Below are positions 32,701-42,807 of a stretch of DNA of 64,000 nt, piece by piece. This DNA comes from Sparassis latifolia (taxonomy: Eukaryota > Basidiomycota > Agaricomycetes > Polyporales > Sparassidaceae): NCBI GenBank assembly GCA_018466975.1, contig CM031560.1, positions 1,054,001-1,118,000 on the forward strand, read 5' to 3'. A program made the position numbers and the translations under genes. Numbering within the stretch: position 1 is the first letter of the stretch; each line of letters begins with the position of its first letter. The notes under the pieces were generated by a model that made no database searches, had not been told where the DNA came from, and saw only the letters and a list, made by a program, of their open reading frames with translations.

Positions 32701-35138
32701 ATGTCGATCCAAGAGAAGAGCAGTTGTGGAGGACCGAGGGTTGCTATAATCGGTGGAGGGTAAGTAGATATTGTGTACGATTGCATCTGCACAGAGCATA
32801 CGAAGCACATGAAATGCACTCACAGTTTGGGAGGGTTGTCGTTTGGCATTGCCTTGAAGCAACAGCTCGGCTTCGAAAACTTTACTGTAAGAACACGACC
32901 TGCAGTTGCTATTATGCACCTCGGCTCATCCTCTTCAGATATACGAGAAAGCAGCAGAAATTGGTGGGACGTGGAGGGTGCGTTATATTGCACGTCCTTC
33001 ACGCGTTCAAACCAATTGATCAGGCCCGTAGGATAACACGTATCCGGTGTGTTTTACGCCCACCTATCAGCGTATAGGCTCAACGCAGAAACGCAGGGAT
33101 GTAATTCTGACACACCCTCCCACTGGTACAGCCTGTCCACGGAACTGAACCCGAATTGGACATCGACCTGCGTGCCAGGATCTGAGCTCCAGGAGTACTG
33201 GACACACGTCGCAAAAAGCACGCGTTGTACGAGCACACCGTGTTCCACATGAAGGTCGTGTCCGCGGGATGGGACTCCGAGAAGCAGCTGTACAACATCG
33301 AACTCGAAGATGTGCGCTCCAGGACCAGGACATTCACGACAGCACAGATCCTTATATCTGCCGTGGGATACCTGATGGACCCCATCTTCCCGCCGGGATT
33401 GCGGGGATTGGACAAGTTCAAGGGTGATTTGTTTCACTCCGGGCGCTGGGACCATACTGTAGACTTCCGCAACAAGCGCGTAGGTGTGGTAGGATGTGGG
33501 GCGTCGGCGTACGTATCTGTGTTTGAAGAAACTACAGGGGTACTCATTCACATCAACTACAGTGCGCAGTTCATACCCATCCTACTGGAAGACTCTACCG
33601 TACAGATAGTGAATTTCTGCCAGACGCCTTCTTGGTTCGTAGACCTCGTAAGTATGGCAGATTTCGCCTTGGAGTAGATGCTGATCTTACGAACGTGCAG
33701 AAAATCACTCCCATCTCCGATCGTCAGAGATGGATCTTCGCGCATGTACCCTTCGCTCTGCGACTGTATCGTAATTGGCTAGTCATCACAGTGTGTTTGG
33801 CTATTCCCAAAACGTCTCATTAGCACTGATGATGCTGGTATAGGGTTACATTCTTCCGCCATATCTACGGCGTCTGCGCGGTACAACTCATGTAGAAGAC
33901 GTAAGTGTCAACTATCAACTCCTTTGTCCACATCTCAACGATGAGTGCAGGTCTCGACAGCCCTTATCAAACAGAGGGCGCCTGCTAAGTATCATGACAA
34001 GTTGATACCGACATACCGTGCGTGTTCTAAACAGGGTAAGATGTGAATGGGAACCCTGAGACTGGTCTTGAAGCCGCGGCATGCAGACGTCTAGTGATGG
34101 ACCCAGGATATCTAGCAGCTCTGCATCGTCCGAACATCTCACTGAACTGGGACGGGATTGCCGAGGTTACCGAGGATGGGATCCTCACTAAGACGGGTGC
34201 GCGGCGCATCCTCCCATTCCAGCGTGTTTGTCGCCGAGTTGTGCAAATTTAGGAGAGGTTATCCCCTTCGACGTCATTATCTTCGGTACCGGGTTCTCAA
34301 CTGCAAGTGTTACGCCTGCACGTTCGATTGGTCTACTGACGTAGTTGCGGTAGGATACGCACCCTGTCTCTATCAAAGGGACGCAAGAAACGCTGCAAGC
34401 GTACAGCGCCGCCCATGGCGGTCCGACCGCCTACCGTGGCGTCACTGTGCCAGGTTCCCGAACTTCTACATCATTGGAGGTAACTTAGATTTCATCTACT
34501 GGTCAATATGAATCTATATATAACGCGTCATGGCAGGTCCAAATACAACCACGCCGAATACGTCGTATATCTTCACGCACGAGGTGGAGGTGCGCACGGC
34601 GCACTCATGCTGGTGATACGCTCTAACGCCCTGCATCCAGATCAACTACGCGATCCAGCTCGTTGCGCCGGTCGTCCGTGGACTCGCGTCCTCGTTCGAG
34701 GTGACCGCACGCGCGTGCGACGCGTACAACGCGTGGCTGCAGGCCAAGATCGCGGGGAGCGACTGGATGCTGTGCCACTCGTGGTATCGCACGGGCGGCA
34801 ACGGCAAGAACTTCGGGATCTTCCCCGGCTCGATCCTGCAGTTCTGGTGGTTGCTCCGCAGCCCTGCGTGGGGGAACTACACCGTGGTGGGAGGCGCACG
34901 GTGGGAGGCGTATCAGAGGTGGATCGGGTTCGCAACGCTCGGAGCGGTCGCCTCTGCGCTTGTGCTGGGCGGCGCCTTGGTCCGGAGGGATCTCGTGCTG
35001 CGAGCTGTTGAGTCGCTTGGTGCCCAGGTGCGGTGGCTGGTCACTTACGAAGGTGTTGTCATGTTCGCTGACGCCGACTGTTCGTTACAGTTTGTGCAAA
35101 TGTCGAAAGCTATCTATCATCTTAACGCTGAGGCATAG
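32701..35138 (+). pseudogene. Baeyer-Villiger-type flavin monooxygenase, two frame breaks
   Basis: FAD/NADPH-dependent monooxygenase. Spliced exons from ATG 32701 give the FAD motif VAIIGGGLGGLSFGIALK, IYEKAAEIGGTWRDNTYPG and PSHWYSLSTELNPNW. Then come FHSGRWDH, NADPH motif [65 protein letters not shown] and a C-terminal part ending near 35138. One intron is GC-AG (about 34304-34351). Two one-base losses break the frame: in an A5 run at 33213-33217 (before HALYEHTVFHMKV) and in GGTTCCC near 34454 (before PNFYIIGG). Both are in or next to homopolymers, so either a recent pseudogene or sequencing errors. Substrate is unknown. Confidence 0.8.
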
Positions 35139-36117
35139 ACATCTGTCTAGCTCTCTCTAGCCTCTGCACGATTTACGTCGGCACAGACTGGGTGAGCGTA
35201 GTGAGTATAGTGAGGGGCGTCCTGTAATTTCTAGGCACCGGGTTCACCGAGTCCACCGCCAGTCGGGTGTGCTTCTCATTGCCTGAAATATATCACCGCT
35301 CAAATTCACCTCGAGGTTACACTCGACGGCATTCCACCGTGTGCGTTGGCCTATCGAAATGGCCGGTTGGGCCAATTACCGGTGGAGCACTTGTCAATAG
35401 CTTGTGCCTGAGGATACAGTCATCAGGGCACGAGCACCCGCCGGGAACGATGACGATGAGGATACAACACTACAGAAGGCACGAGGTTCACGAGCCACCA
35501 AAAAATCTAGGTATTTGACACGATTATTAGGACAGAGTGGGTACTGGGCCAACGCATCCGAGAACGGAGCCCGCACCACCACCCACGCTCGTCTCGAACA
35601 CACGGCACCATTCACACAGAAGGGGGAGCAGCGAGCGTGGGGCGCGGCGGCACAGCGGCGGCGCGTTGGAGCGGACATGGGCCATACGCCATAAGAGTGA
35701 CAGGTCAGGACAGACAGGCTTCAGTATGTACGACGTATGTACGGGGCGGGCGGCCGGGATGGCACGCGGGGTGTGTGGTGTGTAAAGAGCGGACGGGCCT
35801 GCGGCCCAAGGCGTGCGCATGCGACGGGTTCCAAGAAAATGTAAGGTTACGACGAACGGTCCGCAGAAGTAACGAAGTATGCGTAGCTAACGGTAATGGC
35901 GGCCGAGTCCGTGGAGGGAGAGAGTCCCGACCGGGGGCGAAGGAGGTGGAGGACAAGGGGAATAGTGCACACAGCCAGGAAAAGCGGGGCAATAACATCA
36001 AAAACGATACAGATATGCGAACGGGGAATCAGCCGATAATAAGTGACTTGCCAAGTGACATCCGTCCCAACAAACCCAGAGCGACGAGAGAGAGAGAACA
36101 CGCGGGCGGGCCATGCG
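35139..36117. other. GC-rich, purine-biased intergenic region
   Basis: About 980 bp between convergent genes. Several overlapping frames around 35400-36230 on both strands are Arg/Ala/Gly-rich composition artefacts. The plus strand from about 35820 to 36110 is rich in A and G. No gene is supported. Confidence 0.45.
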
Positions 36118-37796
36118 CTAGTGTGGGTGGTCCGTCGCCGTCGCCGCATCGTCGCTCAGCGTTTCCACCCGAACGTCACGGGACGAGCCCACGCTGCGAA
36201 TGTCCCGGCCCTCCTCTGCAAGCTCCTGGCTGAGCAGCACGGCGGGGTGCTGCTCGACCATGTTCGGATCTTCCGGGCTGTCTCCCTCCTCCATCGTCTG
36301 ATTCGCGAAGTCCGGTTTCCGTAGCGCCTTCCGGAACGCATCCGCCATGATCGCTGCGTCCGCGCCTGAAAACAGTGCGGTGTCACTCGCGCGCGACACC
36401 GTCGACGCACCGTCGTGGATCTCGTGGGTCTCCGTAGGCGTGGGCGGACGATTGCCTGCGCCACCAAACACGGTAGCGCCCAGCACCGGCGATAGCGGTG
36501 CGTTACCCGCGTTGGTCATCATGGGTGTTGACGAGCCCATGGATCCTCGGTGGGACAGCATGCTGGTACGCCGGCTGCGTATGCGGCGCGTGATGAAGAA
36601 GGCGAGGGTTCCACCGGCGACGAGCGCGAGAAAGCCGAGGACGACGATGACCGCGATCGCCCAATGCGGGAAATTCGAGCTCGAGGAGGACTGTACAGAT
36701 CCCGAGCCGGCGACACTCGTGGATGACTGTGCACCAGACACCGTTGACGACGCACCAAGGGATGAAGCGGACGCTGCTGAGCGGGATGCCGCAACAGCGG
36801 AAGAAGCGGACGCTTCTGACGCTGATGCCGCCGATGCTGCCGATGCTGCTGACGCCGAGGACGCCGCAGACGCCGCTGATGCTGAGGACGCCGCAGCAGC
36901 GGAGGTAGAGGACATGTAGGCGGCGACAGAATCGGCATATGTTGTCTCTAAGCGCGCCGTCAGTAATCGATCAGCAAAGTAGACAAGGATGAAACACTCA
37001 CGGACAGCAGTGAACGTCGATTGAGGCAAAGGGCTCTGGTCTGACGGATTGGTGTTCGAGGTGATTATCCAGTACATGGGGAAAGAGATGTTATCGCCAT
37101 TCCATGACGCTCCACGCGCCCCGAACCACGTATCGTTGACTTGCGCTGGGTATGACCCGGCTTGGTTTGTCGGGTTGGCGATATTAAATTCGGAAAATAC
37201 TAGTTCTTGCGAATCCCCGTGATAAAGATAGATATTGACCAGATTGGTTTGTGCATACTGAGGGAGGCGACTGTTCCCTGCAACGAAAAAATTAGACGCT
37301 GCGGAGCCAGGGTGGTTACGGTGGTGCTTACAGACGAAGGTCGCCCACTCGTGCTGCGGCACGGTGGTGTTCTCCAAGGGCCAGCACGATATTACATTGT
37401 TAGGTGAGTCCTCACATGTATTCTTAGCAGCGGCTGTGGACGACGACAAATGTCAGAAAGCTTGGCTATGGAGCGGCAGCGACGTAACGCGTTGCGGCGG
37501 GAAGCAGTGGCATACTAATGCGTTGGAGAGGGTGAGGAAGGCGAGAAAACTGATACACACCGACTTGCTGTTGATCTGCAATATCGTCTCTAGAGAGAAA
37601 ATGTGGGGAACGCGCGTGGCGGTCGACCCGATCTGAGGGCGTCGAAGAGGACGACCTGTGGTCCAGCTGTCTCCTCCGTTTCAGTGACGGAAAAGAGGAG
37701 CTGGATGATGGGGTCTGTGCTGGCCAGGCGGGAGTAAGGGTTCGTGAGCTCGATGACATATGTCGGCAAGAGAGGGCTTGGGCACAGGGAGAGCAA
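36118..37796 (-). CDS. Single-pass membrane protein with Ser/Ala-rich stalk
   Basis: The first exon (ending near 37660) encodes PTYVIELTNPYSRLASTDPI and VTETEETAGPQVVLFDAL. The next parts give QFSRLPHPLQRISMPLLPAA, then TCEDSPNNVISCWPLENTT, VNIYLYHGDSQELVFSE and NDTWFGARG, a Cys-containing extracellular domain with N-glycosylation sites. A stalk of about 60 residues made almost only of Ser and Ala follows (SAASAASSASAASAAS). The membrane segment is WAIAVIVVLGFLALVAGGTLAFF, then a basic RRIRSRR stop-transfer and an acidic cytosolic tail ending at 36118. It resembles a fungal wall-sensor-like protein, but I do not recognise a named family. The 5' end is unresolved: no in-frame ATG precedes PTYVIEL, and joining to the second block needs a 38-nt intron or an indel. 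Confidence 0.7.
36750..36905. repeat. GCN-type trinucleotide repeat encoding Ser/Ala
   Basis: Imperfect triplet array (GCTGATGCTGAGGACGCCGC units on the plus strand) coding the Ser/Ala stalk of the membrane protein on the minus strand. Such arrays change length easily between strains. Confidence 0.7.
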
Positions 37797-38697
37797 TCAG
37801 TGGAACACGATGGGGAAAATGGGTGGGATAAGAGCGGGCACTGATTCGCATTCTCCAGGATGGGCGATGAGGAAGAGGGGAGAAGGTCGCCGGGGAAGTG
37901 GACGAGGAGGAGAAGGAGCTGGCGACGGGAGAAGGGCGGTCAGCAGAGGAGAACGGACAGAGTCGACATCAGAGAAAAGGCGAGCCTGGGAGTCTCTCCT
38001 CCAACACACCACGACTCGGCCCTTCCCCGGCCAAATATATTCATCTTATTACCTCATTTCCTGCCGAATACGTTTCTTTCTCTGACAATCCATTCAAAAT
38101 TCGCGAATATACTTCCCTCTCCTCGTCGCCGTCGTCGTCCCCAGCGCGAGCCCTCTCGACGCCGCACTGCTGCTCACGCGGTCGCAATGCTTCCGGCCTC
38201 TTCTCACGCGTATCCCAGTCCGTAAGTACCCCAGAAAAATGTGCTCGTCTTCCCTCAATCCTTCTCTGCTCGACTTTCGCTTTAAATAATCTTCTCTTCA
38301 AGACTCGAAGCCTACGCCAACTAACCCCGACACCTTCGCTCACCAACCGAATTTACCCCCGACCACCAAGTCATAGCGAAACATTTTCCACCAGGTACCC
38401 TCCAACCTAGAGCCACAGGAACCCATCCAGATGGGTTTGACCGCCGTCCTCGTCTGCGCAGTCCGTTCCGGACACTGGACAGCAACCATCTGTCTGCGCT
38501 CTGCTCATATCAATGCGCGCTACCCACTTTTCCGGCACGCATGGCGAGTCTGATATCCATATGCGCGTGTCACGATGTGCTGCAGTACGTACGCGGCTCC
38601 GAGGTGGCTTCGTCAATTAATCTTCAAGGCTGTCGTGATCAAACGTCACTCTGTAAAAAATGATAATTCTCGTCCTTCGCGGAGCCTGGTCCCGGCG

Positions 38698-38715
38698 CGC
38701 CCGCTCGAGCGGGCG
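38698..38715. repeat. 18-bp perfect palindrome
   Basis: CGCCCGCTCGAGCGGGCG reads the same on both strands. It could be a protein-binding site or a cruciform-prone spot; no gene context settles it. Confidence 0.6.
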
Positions 38716-39323
38716 TAACGGCCTGCAGCGGCCGTATCTCTCGCCAAGTCTGCCTTCTCCCTATTCTGCGCGACGCCCTGGACCGTGCGCGCGGCACCCC
38801 CGGCGTCATGCCTCGCGCCGGTGTGCCCACTTCACTTACAGCCAGCTTCTTCAGCTTCTAGTTCCTCTAAAGCTTCAAGCCTTCTGCCGTATTGGACCGT
38901 GCCCTGCACCCTGCGACCGTGCACCGCGCCTTTCAATGCCATCGTGATCCGTTCGCCGTTCCGCCGCGTGTTGTTTCTGCAGAGTTTCACGTTCATTTAA
39001 CTCGCGATGTCCCTGTCCCTTTGTTTGAAACGTCAGATCTTCGGCAGTACCTCTTGTGAATAGGCGATGTTGACCCGACCCTGTCTGCTTTGTGGCGTCG
39101 TCGTGTCGGAAACACGTTCTATGTTACTCACTCTCCATTACGTCTGCAATGTCTTGCGTTCAAATACGTTGTGAGCCATAATTCCAAGTCTGACGGTTAT
39201 ACGTCCCACATATAGCTATCGTGACGGTGGTTTTGAATCAAAACACGTGAGGTTTGTGACGTGTCACACTGACTCATCTCCGACTCCGATGTTTCAACAG
39301 GTGGACGTTGCTGTGCACCTCTT

Positions 39324-39397
39324 TATCTGTTCATCGTGAAGTTGGAAGACGGTCTCTGGTCATCTGTTCATCATGAAAGTTGGATCCAGACGGTCTC
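39324..39397. repeat. Short imperfect direct repeat
   Basis: CTGTTCATCGTGAAGTTGGA...ACGGTCTC is followed about 37 bp later by CTGTTCATCATGAAAGTTGG...ACGGTCTC. GACTCATCTCCG also occurs on both sides (about 39270 and 39419). Confidence 0.5.
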
Positions 39398-39645
39398 ACA
39401 GCGGGTACTATTGAGACCGACTCATCTCCGAAAATATAAATAACCAGGATGCTAATGGGCACGTGCCAGTTAGGCTTTACCATTTCGGAAAGTATCTACG
39501 TTCGCCATGCAGGCATGCTCTCCTCACCCTGCGTCTGTCTAGTCTGTCCCCTCGAATGTTCAGCGACTTGCAGACCACCCAGAAAGCTGAAAAGCATCAC
39601 AAATAGCACACCTACGAGCACTAATTTACGCAGGTACATAGATAG

Positions 39646-42240
39646 ATGACGGACCGCGGCTACGTCTACCTGCTAAACCACCTCTACCGCCCGACAAGCA
39701 CGCTCCCGCTCGCGACCGTGCAGGCCTCGCTCGCGCACTACCTCGCGCACCTGCAGCCGACCCCGACATCGCTCGCGGGCACGCTCGTCGGCAGCCCGCT
39801 CTTCCGCCCGTTCGCGCACGCGAAGCTCGCCGCGCTCTGTGCTGCCCTTCGGCACGCGCTGCGTATCCGCGTAGGGCTCCTCCGCGCCGAGTCGCGCGGC
39901 GTGTTCGTGCGCGGCGTCGGCGCGCGGACGACGGAGTGGGTCGGGTGGGTGCTGGAGGGCCTCCGCGGCGGGCACCCTGTCATGCGCCTCGTGTGTTGTG
40001 GGGGCCTGCTGCTCGGCATGGAGGATCTGGACGGTGTGTTGCATGTGCGCGAGGGCAAGATGCGCAAGGAGGTGGAGGAAGAGATCGTACTTGCTCTGGC
40101 GGAAGTCATCGACACGTACTCGCGCAAGGAGTCGTCGGCTGATTGGGAGAAGGACTTTAGGTCAGAAGGGCAGGACAGTGAAGGTTCATGTTACTTGTTC
40201 TATGTGCGCGAAATACAGGGCTTACCTGATTTATTCTGGTAGATCCACTCTCTTTAACTCTCCTGATTTCGTCGGAGTTTGTTCCTTTGGTATCCGTTCC
40301 CAGACTGAGGACGCTACCTCTACCTGTACGGTTCATTGTGTTCCTCCGTGTGCCCCTTGTAACCTATCATGGCAGCTACTAGCAGACCTAATTGCCTCGA
40401 CCATCGAGTCTACGTTCCAACAGGGGACGTTCCTTTCCGGTGTATCCTCCTCCATCTCCACTGACAAGGATGGCAAACTGGTGCTCGCAGTACGTGACAA
40501 TGCACAGATTCAGTGCTATCAAAGCTGATCTCCTACTCTCCTCCTAGCCGAATTCTCTGTTTGCGCACAATATTCGTGCCATCACAGCGTCCCAGTATCT
40601 CTCCTCCATGGGCCCCCTCTCCAGGTTCTGTGCACTCGTAATATCGGTGCTCGCAGAGTCCCGACCGCTACGAGGGTGGCCAGTGATGGCGCAGGCGATG
40701 TGGAGAATGGAATCAATCGCGCAGAAGGCTGAAGCGGACTGGATCGTCTGTCCGCTCGCTGCTGTCACAGATGAGAACGATATTGGTCAGTATCCATTCA
40801 TCATTTTGCTGCCGTCCGCCAGCATGACGCTCTCTGAATATCAGCGCCCGAGTCTCGCGAGTTGACTACGGCTGTATGGACCATCTTGAAGACCGAGCTG
40901 TTCATGACTATTATGATCACGCAGTCCGTTTTGTCCACCGTTGTATATGTCCCCCATCCGACCACAAGGCTCTCCACCGCTCCCGAGCCGTCCGACGAAT
41001 CGGGGGATCTCTCTCCGTTCTCGCTCTCTGCGACCGCGCTCAGCACACTCTCGCACCTGTCCTTTGTGATACAGCAATTCGGCGGTGTCACCTCTACCTC
41101 GGAAGGTGGATTTGCGGAGCTCAAGAGGGTCTTCTACATGGCGCTCGACGTTCTGTCGGCGAGCCCGGTGGAGAGCGAGCACTTCGTGCTCGATCTATCT
41201 GACACGTTCAAGGGAGCGGAAGGTGGGGTTTGTCCGGATCCGATGATGATTCTCAGCTCTTATTCCGCGTTATGTAGCCGTCCCACCTGCGAAAAAGGCA
41301 TATGCCCTGGCTTGTATCGAGCAGCTCGTACCTGTGCTGAGCGACGAGCGTATCAAGGCAGACGTCTTCCCGTTGTGTCTGCCGTGAGTGTGCCTGCAGC
41401 CCTGATTATGTACAGGACGGTTACTTACACACATGTATTTCTCAGGCACCTCTTTGACCCGAGCCACCGCGAGACGTATGAGTCTGCGCACTCGGTCATG
41501 CTCGCCGTGTTCGCCTCGCATGCGCAGAAGGCGGGCGAGCGCGGCCGTCGAGGGCGGTCCGCGGCCGGTTCTGCCGTTAGATCTGGTGCAGAGTCTGCGT
41601 CCGCATTCGCCGAGGAGGTGGTTCCGTTCTACGTGCAATGTCTCATCGACGTACGTGTTTCAACTTATGGACCCCTTCTGTCCTCCAGCAAACTAACGGT
41701 TGAACCATCCCCAGAATTCTGGCGAGGGCAAAATGAGCACGACGCAGCTCTGCTTGGCGTATGCCGCCGTCGTCCGCAGCGCAAGCGCCTTCGGCGCGCA
41801 GAGACAGGACGGGGACGCCGTCGCTTGGCTCTGCGTCGACACCTCCTTGACGCGATCTACCAGACCGCCTCGCACTCACGCTCTCCCGACGCCAACGCAG
41901 ACGCACCCGCCTCTGCCCCAGGCGCCGCGGCGAAGCATTTGCACCGTCTCCACCTGGCACTCGTCGCGACTGTGCCGTGCCTGTCCCTCGCGCTCCTCCC
42001 CAGGGTCCTGCGCGAAATTAAGGACTTCATCATGCACTCCTCGTCACCGGTGGACCGCTCCCGCCTTCCACATCCGCCTCTGCGTCTGCGCCAGAGCAGC
42101 GCAGGACCGAGCTCGTGCGCAGACTCTTCAGTGAGCTTTCCGAGAATACCGGCGACGCGGAGAAGGCGTTCGGCATGCGGTGGTGGTATGAGAACCGCGA
42201 GTGCTCGTGGGGACCACCTCCGGTCCGAATCTCAGTCTGA
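39646..42240 (+). CDS. Helical protein, possibly PEX8-like peroxin
   Basis: The ATG at 39646 opens MTDRGYVYLLNHLYRPTST. About seven exons splice into a mostly helical protein of roughly 700 residues with no obvious membrane segment. Recognisable blocks are VQASLAHYLAHLQ, PLFRPFAHAKLAALCAALRH, EVEEEIVLALAEVID, LLADLIASTIESTFQQGT, MAQAMWRMESIAQKAEADW, HLFDPSHRETYESAHSVMLA and EEVVPFYVQCLI. The pattern around YESAHSVMLAVFASHA recalls fungal PEX8 (intraperoxisomal organiser of matrix import). This assignment is tentative: no C-terminal PTS1 is seen (ends PPPVRISV). Convergent with PTS1-tagged carnitine acetyltransferase. GC content of exon 1 is very high. Confidence 0.65.
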
Positions 42241-42807
42241 GCGGGCTCGGAGATCGTGGGTCAGAGGAGGGTAGCGCTCCTGCACCGGAGCGTGATGACC
42301 TGGTTGCCAAATTGTGATGGTATCTGCTGTACTTATCTATGTAGGTATGTGCATACGATCGCGCAAGACGTTCTCTATGTCCCGTCTGGCCGATGAGGGA
42401 TATATACGACTCCGAGGTCCTGTCCGTCCACTGTTCATCCGATCCAGCCATTGGGAAACTCACCTTGAAGTCTATCACTTCCAAATCGCCTCCCACCATG
42501 GTCTAAACTTATCCACAGTCTACAATTACGGAATTGTCCCACATCGTCTTCCGGTCTATGCCAAGAACTCAGCGTATTGCTGTAGTGCACTGCAATACGA
42601 CCACGACGATTGCGAGGGCTACAGGCGTTTCACTGCCCTCTGAATGATAGCCAACACATCTAAAGTAAAAAGCAGCCACTGGAGCGCGAACCGCCGCACC
42701 GAACGATGTGCGTCGGGGTACTACCGTACAGCGACACCAGCTGGAGACCTAGCGAACGAGTATAGATTTAGCGCGACATGCACCGGTATATACAGCATCT
42801 CGTGAGA
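42241..42807. other. Intergenic between convergent genes
   Basis: About 570 bp holding the two 3' UTRs; the short frames show no conserved motif. Confidence 0.5.

Larger units (their letters stand above)
37797..39645. other. Long gene-poor region
   Basis: About 1.85 kb. The left part is purine-rich and should include the promoter of the membrane protein gene. A plus-strand ATG at 38187 (MLPASSHAYPSP) followed by a GTAAGT donor could start a gene, with a possible second exon (ATGTHPDGFDRRPRLRSPFR) from about 38415, but no body follows. A perfect 18-bp palindrome is at 38698-38715 and short direct repeats are at 39324-39397. Confidence 0.4.

Noticed and set aside
35400..36233. Several Arg/Gly/Ala-rich frames on both strands
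   Set aside because: Overlapping frames on both strands from GC-rich, purine-biased DNA; no motif or splice support.
39673..40127. Minus-strand frames opposite the PEX8-like gene
   Set aside because: GC-rich antisense shadows with His/Arg/Ala bias and no motif.
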